DNA of 7,027 nt from positions 1 to 7,027 of the forward strand of contig JBFKQZ010000170.1 of assembly GCA_041627475.1 (NCBI GenBank). The letters run 5' to 3'. How positions within the stretch are numbered: the stretch's first letter is position 1; the number at the start of each line of letters is the position of its first letter. The notes beneath the pieces are model-generated. The model saw nothing but the letters and a program-made list of their open reading frames with translations, had not been told where the DNA came from and did no database searches. Positions 1 to 4,288 of this stretch are shown here, one piece after another. A program made the position numbers and the translations under genes. The stretch comes from JBFGFG01 sp041627475 (GTDB taxonomy: Bacteria; Actinomycetota; Nitriliruptoria; Nitriliruptorales; Nitriliruptoraceae).

Positions 1-296
1 TCGAGCTCGCCCCGGTCGCCCGGTGGCCTGGCTCCCTCGACGGGCACGCCGAGCTCGGCGAGCCCCGCCGTCGCCGCACCGCCGGTGTACAGCGCGTGCG
101 CACCGAGGTTGAGCGTGAAGCCGTCGGCCGTGGTGGAGCGGGCGCGGCCGCCGAGCACGGGACCGCGTTCGATCACGAGCACGCGGGCGCCCGCCCGGGC
201 CGCGTGTGTCGCGGCGACGAGTCCGGCCAGGCCGCCGCCGAGGACGACGACGTCGACACGGCAGGGTGGGACGGGATCGTGGTGGACGTGGGTCAT
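1..296 (-). CDS. FAD-dependent oxidoreductase, phytoene-desaturase-like (N-terminal part, cut by window edge)
   Basis: Reading the minus strand from an ATG at 296 gives 98 codons that run off the window edge with no stop. The protein opens with a short polar leader and then a Rossmann dinucleotide-binding strand, VDVVVLGGGLAGL (about residues 14-26), which carries the GxGxxG pattern. It continues to an acidic residue at the end of the second strand (E43 in VLVIERG) and a second glycine motif, VLGGRARS (47-54). The segment GFTLNLGAHALY (59-70) is the type of sequence seen in phytoene desaturase, amine oxidase and protoporphyrinogen oxidase-like flavoproteins, so binding of FAD is a firm inference. 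The substrate cannot be told from this fragment. The start is supported by a perfect AGGAGG (complement of 302-307) five bases upstream. The gene follows sua5 on the same strand with a 60-nt gap, so co-transcription is possible but unproven. No membrane segment or signal peptide is visible. Confidence 0.85.
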   Translation of the reverse strand, partial: MTHVHHDPVPPCRVDVVVLGGGLAGLVAATHAARAGARVLVIERGPVLGGRARSTTADGFTLNLGAHALYTGGAATAGLAELGVPVEGARPPGDRGEL

Positions 297-301
297 CGGG
301 G

Positions 302-307
302 CCTCCT
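302..307 (-). promoter_or_regulatory. Ribosome binding site of the FAD oxidoreductase
   Basis: The minus strand reads AGGAGG here, five bases before the ATG at 296. This full anti-16S match decides the start of the edge-truncated flavoprotein gene. Confidence 0.8.
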
Positions 308-356
308 GCGTGGTGGGTTCACCTCTGATGACGAACCAGCCGCTGGAGGTGTGACA

Positions 357-1316
357 TCAGTCGGCTGCGCGGCGCAGGCGGTCCATCACCGCCCGGCCGA
401 CCCCCACCTCCTCGACGCCCTCCACGACGAGGACGTCGACGCCAGCGGCCTCCGCGTCGCGCAGGGCGCCGTACAGCTGCGCCGCCAGGTCCGCGGCGTC
501 ACCGAACGTCGCGATCGTCGTGACGTCGCCGGTGCCGGCGATCCGCCCCACGATGCCGACCCGCTCGCCCGCCGCTGCCAGCGCTGCGGCCCGCTCCCCC
601 GCCGCGCCGGGCGGCACGACCTCAACACGGCAGACAGGTTGGTAGTGGCGGTGCCGGGTCCCCGGCGAGGCTGCAGCCCCCGCGGATGTGGTCGGGGCGG
701 CGACGGCGCGGGTCAGGTCCTCGTGGGTCACGGAGCCCTCGCGCAGGACCACGGGCACCTCGCCCCGCGCGTCGACGACCGTGGACTCGACGCCGACCGG
801 ACAGCGGCCCCCGTCGACGACCGCATCAATGGCCCCGTCGAGGTCGGCCAGCACGTGCGCCGCCGTGGTCGGCGACGGACGTCCCGAGCGGTTGGCCGAG
901 GGTGCGGCGACGGGCACCCCGGCGGCGACGAGCAGGGCGTTCGCGACCGGGTGCCCGGGGACACGCACGGCCACGGTGTCCAGCCCACCGGTGGTCACGG
1001 TGGGGAGGTCGGGCCGCGCCGGCAGCACGAGCGTGAGCGGTCCGGGCCAGAACGCCGCAGCCAACCGCTCGGCCAGCGGCGTCATGCCGGTGGCGACGGT
1101 CGTCACCTGGTCGGCGGCGGCGAGGTGGACGATCAGCGGGTTGTCCGCCGGCCGCTGCTTGGCCGCGAACACCCTGCGCACCGCGTCCGCCGACGTCGCA
1201 TCGGCCCCGAGGCCGTAGACGGTCTCGGTCGGGAAGGCGACCAGCCGACCGGCGCGCAGCAGCCCGCCGGCGACGGCGAGGCCGTCGTCGGTCGGGGCGA
1301 GCACACGTGTGGCCAC
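357..1316 (-). CDS. L-threonylcarbamoyladenylate synthase, Sua5/TsaC2 type (YrdC domain plus Sua5 domain)
   Basis: 319 codons from a GTG start. The enzyme family condenses L-threonine, bicarbonate and ATP into threonylcarbamoyl-AMP, which the TsaD-containing complex uses to make t6A at position 37 of ANN-decoding tRNAs in the cytoplasm. The YrdC domain spans about residues 10-210: PTETVYGLG at 29-37, the K53-x-R55 nucleotide-binding pair in AAKQRPADNPL, PGPLT at 91-95, SAN at 140-142 within APSANRSGRPSPT, and VESTVVD at 177-183. The linker SPGTRHRHYQP (217-227) is the hallmark joining YrdC to the C-terminal Rossmann-like Sua5 domain (about 230-319), which ends in MDRLRRAAD. The protein is therefore the long Sua5/TsaC2 form rather than the short TsaC form. 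The GTG at 1316 is preferred because AGGA lies seven bases upstream (complement of 1324-1327). The next in-frame GTG at 1304 is too far from it. The frame stays open upstream to 1943, but that stretch is antisense to the stress-protein gene and has no family similarity. Confidence 0.93.
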   Translation of the reverse strand: MATRVLAPTDDGLAVAGGLLRAGRLVAFPTETVYGLGADATSADAVRRVFAAKQRPADNPLIVHLAAADQVTTVATGMTPLAERLAAAFWPGPLTLVLPARPDLPTVTTGGLDTVAVRVPGHPVANALLVAAGVPVAAPSANRSGRPSPTTAAHVLADLDGAIDAVVDGGRCPVGVESTVVDARGEVPVVLREGSVTHEDLTRAVAAPTTSAGAAASPGTRHRHYQPVCRVEVVPPGAAGERAAALAAAGERVGIVGRIAGTGDVTTIATFGDAADLAAQLYGALRDAEAAGVDVLVVEGVEEVGVGRAVMDRLRRAAD

Positions 1317-1343
1317 GGGTCGGTCCTGCGGTGGAGGGGCCCA

Positions 1344-1372
1344 AGGGTCGGGCGCGTCGCCGTCGCGGTCAA
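1344..1372 (-). promoter_or_regulatory. Candidate sigma-70-type promoter for sua5
   Basis: On the minus strand a TTGACC hexamer (complement of 1367-1372) is followed after 17 nt by GACCCT (complement of 1344-1349). The -35 is a good match to TTGACA and the spacing is ideal. The -10 is weak, matching only the A at position 2 and the final T. A start near 1337 would leave a leader of about 20 nt containing the AGGA ribosome binding site. This is prediction from pattern only. Confidence 0.3.
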
Positions 1373-1472
1373 ACCGGACGGGCCCTGCGCCCCTATCGGC
1401 CGGACGGCGGATGTGCGATGGTTGGTGATGATGTCCCACCGCTTCGTGGCCGCTGGGTGTGCTCCCACGAGC

Positions 1473-1478
1473 GAGGTG
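1473..1478 (+). promoter_or_regulatory. Ribosome binding site of the universal stress protein
   Basis: GAGGTG, six bases before the ATG at 1485. It decides between this start and the very long upstream extension of the same open frame. Confidence 0.7.
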
Positions 1479-1484
1479 CCTGCC

Positions 1485-1946
1485 ATGCGTCCGTACCACA
1501 TCATCGTCGCCGTCGACGGCTCCGACGAGGCCGGTCGAGCCGTGGACTGGGCTGCGCACCTCGCGAAGTGCGACGACATCCCGCTGACGGTCGTCCACGT
1601 GATGCCGCGCGGCGGCACGAACCGCATCCCCCAGGCCATGGAGGAGTTCGAGCGCATCGAGCACCTGCACCTCACCGAGCACGACCTGCTCCGCAGCGCC
1701 GCGGAGAAGATCGTCGGGCGGGCGGCGGAACGGGCCACGCAGGTCGGTGCGCCGAAGGTCGACACGGCCGTGCTGGTCGGTGGCGACCCCGCGACCGTGC
1801 TCGCCGCCGAGGCCGAGGACCTCGGGGCGAACCTGGTGGTCATGGGGTGCCGCGGGCTGTCGAACGTGCCGGGGATGATGCTCGGCAGCGTGTCGCACCG
1901 GATGCTGCACCTGATGGACCGTGGTGCGGTCCTGGCGGTGCACTGA
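1485..1946 (+). CDS. Universal stress protein (UspA family, ATP-binding type)
   Basis: 153 residues, the usual size of a single-domain Usp. It begins with the typical first strand and loop HIIVAVDGSDEAGRAVDWA (5-23), in which D11 and the following loop contact the nucleotide. It ends with the ATP-binding signature G-2x-G-9x-G-S: G121, G124, G134, S135 in GCRGLSNVPGMMLGS. The strand before it, ANLVVM, and the last strand, GAVLAVH, complete the alpha/beta fold. These proteins are cytoplasmic, usually dimeric, and are induced by starvation, hypoxia or DNA damage. Their biochemical targets are mostly unknown. The ATG at 1485 is chosen because GAGGTG (1473-1478) sits six bases upstream and because the family begins right there. 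The open frame extends much further upstream, but that is antisense to sua5. The gene diverges from sua5 and converges on the helicase gene with only two bases between stop codons. Confidence 0.93.
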   Translation: MRPYHIIVAVDGSDEAGRAVDWAAHLAKCDDIPLTVVHVMPRGGTNRIPQAMEEFERIEHLHLTEHDLLRSAAEKIVGRAAERATQVGAPKVDTAVLVGGDPATVLAAEAEDLGANLVVMGCRGLSNVPGMMLGSVSHRMLHLMDRGAVLAVH

Positions 1947-1948
1947 CC

Positions 1949-3382
1949 TCAGCGGCGGCGGTTGCGCCGGCGGCTGCGCGGACGCGCGCCGCCGCGTGGC
2001 TGCTGCTCGTCGCCGCCACCCGACCGGTTGCTGTCGCTGCCGTTCGACCGTGACCGCTGCCCGCCGTTGCCGTTGGTGCGGCTGCTGCCGCTGCCGTTGG
2101 ACGGCTGCGTGTCGTTGCCGTTGGACCGCGCCCGCTGCGCGCCGTTGCCGTTCGCGCGCTCGCGCGTGTCGCCGGACCGGCTGCGGCTGGTGCTGCCGCC
2201 ACCGAGGACGCCGAGGTCGACGCGGTGGGTACCGCCGACGTCGAGGCCCTTCTGCAGGTCACGCAGCTGCTTGGCCTGGTCCTCGAGCACCAGCGAGACG
2301 ACGGTGCCGTCACGGCCGGCGCGGCCCGTGCGGCCCGAACGGTGGACGTAGTCCTTGTCGGTCGCCGGCAGGTCGTAGTGGATGACGGTGTCGACGTCGT
2401 CGACGTGGATGCCGCGGGCAGCGACGTCGGTCGCGATCAGCGCGGTGACCGAGCCGCTGCTGAACTCGGCCAGCGCCCGCTCGCGCTGGTTCTGGCTGCG
2501 GTTGCCGTGGATCGCGGCCGTGGACAGGCCGGCCTTGGACAGCTGCTTGGCGAGCCGGTCGGCACCGCGCTTGGTCCGCGTGAAGACGATCGTCGAGCCG
2601 CTGCGGCGCAGGGCGTCGGCGGTCAGCTGCTTGCGGTCGTCGCGGTGGACCTCCCAGAAGTAGTGGCCGACCTGGCCCTGCTCCTCCTCGGACTCCTCGA
2701 TCTCGACCCGCACGGGACGGTGCTGGTAGCGCTTGATGAGGACATCCACGTCGCCGTCGAGCGTCGCCGAGAACAGCAGCGTCTGGCGGTCGGGGTGGGT
2801 CTTGTCGAGCAGGCGCTTGACCACCGGCAGGAAGCCCATGTCGGCCATGCGGTCGGCCTCGTCGAGGACGACGACCTTGACCTGGTCGAGGTGGAGCTGG
2901 CCCTGCTGGATGAGGTCCTCGAGCCGGCCGGGGGTGCCGACGACGATGTCGACGCCCTTCTTCAGCCGGTTGATGTCGTTCCTGACGTTGGTGCCGCCGT
3001 AGAACGAGGCGACCCAACGGCGGCGCGCCTTCGCCAGCGGCAGGATCGTCTCCTGGACCTGGTTGGCGAGCTCGCGCGTCGGGGTGAGGATCAGCGCACC
3101 GGGGTGGTGCGGGGCGCAGTCCGGTGGGGTGTTCTCGACGACGGGGATGGCGAACGCGAGCGTCTTGCCGGACCCGGTCGGGGCCTTGCCGCAGAGGTCC
3201 TGGCCGCGCAGCGTCGCCGGCAGCGTCTCGGCCTGGATCGGGAACGCCGCGGTCATGCCGTTGCTGTGCAGGACGTCGTGGAGCTTCCTCGCGACGCCGA
3301 GCTCACGGAAGGTCGGCTGGTCGGCGTCGAGGCCGGGGTTCTGGTCGGTGCGGGAGGACCGGGAGGTGGTCTGGTTGCTCAC
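1949..3382 (-). CDS. DEAD-box ATP-dependent RNA helicase with Asn/Gly/Arg-rich C-terminal tail
   Basis: 477 codons from GTG 3382. It is an ATP-dependent RNA-unwinding enzyme, expected to act on structured mRNA or rRNA (ribosome assembly, RNA decay, cold adaptation). Motifs are complete and in order: Q motif with F25 and PIQ at 48-50; Walker A APTGSGKT 67-74; PTREL 101-105; TPGR 150-153; DEAD 174-177; SAT 205-207; motif IV around IVFTRT 265-270; ATDVAARG 317-324; and HRSGRTGRAGR 347-357. The two RecA domains end near residue 390. The last 80 residues are a disordered basic tail of N, G, S and R, ending in SRRRNRRR, likely for RNA binding. The start is not certain: neither GTG 3382 (protein begins VSNQTTS) nor the in-frame GTG 3508 has a Shine-Dalgarno. 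I prefer 3382 because the extra 42 residues look like translated leader. No ATG suits. Whether it is RhlE-, CsdA- or RhlB-like cannot be settled without alignment. Confidence 0.93.
   Translation of the reverse strand: MSNQTTSRSSRTDQNPGLDADQPTFRELGVARKLHDVLHSNGMTAAFPIQAETLPATLRGQDLCGKAPTGSGKTLAFAIPVVENTPPDCAPHHPGALILTPTRELANQVQETILPLAKARRRWVASFYGGTNVRNDINRLKKGVDIVVGTPGRLEDLIQQGQLHLDQVKVVVLDEADRMADMGFLPVVKRLLDKTHPDRQTLLFSATLDGDVDVLIKRYQHRPVRVEIEESEEEQGQVGHYFWEVHRDDRKQLTADALRRSGSTIVFTRTKRGADRLAKQLSKAGLSTAAIHGNRSQNQRERALAEFSSGSVTALIATDVAARGIHVDDVDTVIHYDLPATDKDYVHRSGRTGRAGRDGTVVSLVLEDQAKQLRDLQKGLDVGGTHRVDLGVLGGGSTSRSRSGDTRERANGNGAQRARSNGNDTQPSNGSGSSRTNGNGGQRSRSNGSDSNRSGGGDEQQPRGGARPRSRRRNRRR
2033..2152 (-). 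repeat. Imperfect 42-nt direct repeat in the helicase tail (14-residue NGNG...SNG motif)
   Basis: Positions 2111-2152 and 2033-2074 are copies of one 42-nt unit, offset by 78 nt. I count 37 of 42 bases identical. They encode NGNGAQRARSNGND (tail residues 411-424) and NGNGGQRSRSNGSD (437-450), 11 of 14 residues the same. All offsets are multiples of three, so the repeat is compatible with growth or shrinkage of the disordered tail by slippage or recombination without a frameshift. Between the copies is another SNGSG segment built from the same CCGTTG-type sequence. Confidence 0.8.
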
Positions 3383-3402
3383 AGGCAGGAGTGCTTTCGT
3401 GG

Positions 3403-3417
3403 GCGCCGTGCAGGCGC
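3403..3417 (-). promoter_or_regulatory. Small hairpin near the helicase start, displaying a third copy of the repeat arm
   Basis: The minus-strand RNA can form GCGCC-TGCAC-GGCGC, a 5-bp stem with a TGCAC loop. The octamer TGCACGGC here (complement of 3405-3412) is identical to the 5' arm of the 8-bp upstream hairpin, so it could also pair with either GCCGTGC arm there. It sits about 20 nt before GTG 3382. Confidence 0.35.
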
Positions 3418-3451
3418 GAGGTGCCCCCGGCGGCGTCCTGCCGGCAGGGAT

Positions 3452-3492
3452 GCACGGCGATGCCGTGCGGATGTGCACGGCGGTGCCGTGCA
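3452..3492 (-). promoter_or_regulatory. Tandem near-identical hairpins in the helicase leader
   Basis: In the minus-strand transcript the first hairpin has the perfect 8-bp stem TGCACGGC / GCCGTGCA (complement of 3474-3492) closed by a 3-nt loop. The second, five bases downstream, repeats it with a 7-bp stem (3452-3468) and a 3-nt loop. The two units are direct repeats of each other apart from the loop. Such a pair may be an RNA structure in the helicase leader or a DNA operator. The sequence alone does not decide which. Confidence 0.5.
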
Positions 3493-3595
3493 GGACCGGC
3501 CGGGTCACCGGGCGGCGGGGAGGAGCGGGCGTGTGGTCGACACGCAGCGCTGCACGCGGGAGGCGTGGAGTCCGGCGGAGGGCCGGGAACGTGTC

Positions 3596-3616
3596 CGCCG
3601 CGGCAGTGCCGCGGCG
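3596..3616 (-). terminator. 9-bp GC hairpin after the SnoaL-like gene, possible terminator without U-tract
   Basis: CGCCGCGGC, a 3-nt loop, then GCCGCGGCG: a perfect 9-bp, all-GC stem starting about 50 nt after the SnoaL-like stop on the minus strand. No T-run follows in either direction. In high-GC actinobacteria, GC hairpins lacking a U-tract are often proposed as terminators. It could equally be part of the helicase leader. Confidence 0.35.
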
Positions 3617-3665
3617 CGCCGCCAGCGTACGGCACCGCAGCTGGAAGCACCCGGACCGGTGACGT

Positions 3666-4118
3666 TCAGGCCGCCTCGGGGTCCTCCCCCGGCGGCGTCC
3701 AGTGGCCGTGCTCGATCAGCCGGGTCAGGTCGTCGTAGCAGTTCCACGCCTCGACGATCCGTCCGTCGTCGCCGAACCGGTACTCGCACCACCAGGCCCA
3801 CGTCGCACGCTGCCCCGACGGCGCGAAGACACTGCCGGGGACCGAACCGGTGTGGGTCGCCGTGTAGCTGCCGCGCAGGAAGATGCTCCGCTCGTCGCCG
3901 ACCCAGTGGTCGATGCGTGCGTGGACGTCGGGGAACACCGTGTAGAAGCGCTCGACCTCGGCCCAGTGCTCGTCGTGGTCCATCGTGCGCACGTCACCGG
4001 TGCTCGCATGGACCGTGATCTTCTCGGCGTAGCACGGGTCGAGGCGCTCGCGGTCGTGGTCGTTGAACGCCTCCACCAGCTGCTCGACGACGGCGTGGTG
4101 CTGCTCGGCCGGGGTCAT
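3666..4118 (-). CDS. SnoaL-like polyketide-cyclase / NTF2-fold ester cyclase family protein
   Basis: 150 residues, the normal length for a SnoaL-like domain. The start ATG at 4118 has a perfect AGGAGG seven bases upstream (complement of 4126-4131). Family features run along the chain: the N-terminal helix VVEQLVEAFNDHD (10-22), HWAEVERFYTVFPDVHARID (51-70) with the FPD turn, the core strands with TATHTGSVPG (86-95), SGQRATW (101-107), and the closing FGDDGRIVEAWNCYDD (115-130) with the dGkI.E.W..yD pattern typical of SnoaL-like proteins. Members of this fold range from aldol-type cyclases of aromatic polyketide pathways to proteins of unknown role. There are no polyketide genes in the window, so a biosynthetic role is not supported here and the substrate is unknown. 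It is cytoplasmic by absence of a signal peptide. It is divergent from the ATPase gene and upstream of the helicase on the same strand, 283 nt apart. Confidence 0.88.
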   Translation of the reverse strand: MTPAEQHHAVVEQLVEAFNDHDRERLDPCYAEKITVHASTGDVRTMDHDEHWAEVERFYTVFPDVHARIDHWVGDERSIFLRGSYTATHTGSVPGSVFAPSGQRATWAWWCEYRFGDDGRIVEAWNCYDDLTRLIEHGHWTPPGEDPEAA

Positions 4119-4125
4119 CCCGTTG

Positions 4126-4131
4126 CCTCCT
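4126..4131 (-). promoter_or_regulatory. Ribosome binding site of the SnoaL-like gene
   Basis: The minus strand reads AGGAGG seven bases before ATG 4118. It rules out the longer reading of the same frame, which opens at 4238. Confidence 0.8.
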
Positions 4132-4147
4132 GCTGGGCGACCGATCC

Positions 4148-4153
4148 ACCATA
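4148..4153 (-). promoter_or_regulatory. Possible -10 element of the SnoaL-like gene
   Basis: The minus strand reads TATGGT, which fits the actinobacterial TANNNT -10 pattern and would place the transcript start about ten bases before the ribosome binding site. No recognisable -35 is found at 16-18 nt upstream, so this is weak. For the divergent ATPase gene I found no convincing promoter in the remaining 135 bp. Confidence 0.22.
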
Positions 4154-4275
4154 CGCCGAATGCGGTCGATGGCGCCGTCACTGGCACGTACGGCTCGTTC
4201 CGGGGCACGGGGGCGCACCACCTCCACGGCAATGTCACACCCCTCCTCCACCCTGTGCAGCAGTCGGCAGGACAC

Positions 4276-4280
4276 AGGAG
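4276..4280 (+). promoter_or_regulatory. Ribosome binding site of the coiled-coil ATPase
   Basis: AGGAG, eight bases before the GTG at 4289. It fixes the start at the point where the family's N-terminal strand begins and excludes the 43-codon upstream extension, which has no matching sequence. Confidence 0.7.
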
Positions 4281-4288
4281 TCAGGCCC

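Larger units (their letters stand above)
3383..3665 (-). other. Non-coding leader region upstream of the helicase, rich in inverted repeats
   Basis: This 283-nt stretch lies between the SnoaL-like gene and the helicase GTG. I find no supported gene in it on either strand. It is dense in short perfect inverted repeats: a 9-bp hairpin at 3596-3616, the palindrome GCAGCGCTGC at 3544-3553, two tandem hairpins at 3452-3492, the palindrome CCTGCCGGCAGG at 3437-3448 and a small hairpin at 3403-3417. It must carry the helicase promoter unless the helicase is read from the SnoaL promoter. I could not pick a convincing -10/-35 pair. Confidence 0.6.

Noticed and set aside
96..1484. Very long plus-strand open frame running into the stress protein gene, suggesting a 616-residue protein.
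   Set aside because: The part before 1485 is antisense to sua5 and the flavoprotein gene, and its translation is low-complexity Arg/Gly/His without family signal. Long spurious frames opposite GC-rich genes are expected.
1317..1943. Upstream extension of the sua5 frame to 528 residues.
   Set aside because: The extra residues are antisense to the Usp gene and His/Arg-rich. The Sua5 family begins right after GTG 1316, which has an AGGA site.
3544..3553. Palindrome GCAGCGCTGC as an operator.
   Set aside because: A single 10-bp palindrome is expected by chance in such GC-rich sequence, and nothing around it supports a binding site.
2225..4018. 597-residue plus-strand frame opposite the helicase and SnoaL-like genes.
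   Set aside because: It crosses a non-coding region and two real opposite-strand genes, has no ribosome site and shows no recognisable motif.
4119..4288. Divergent regulatory region as a site of a small RNA or an encoded short peptide.
   Set aside because: I found no hairpin with terminator features and no short frame with a ribosome site. Only a weak -10 for the SnoaL-like gene can be named.
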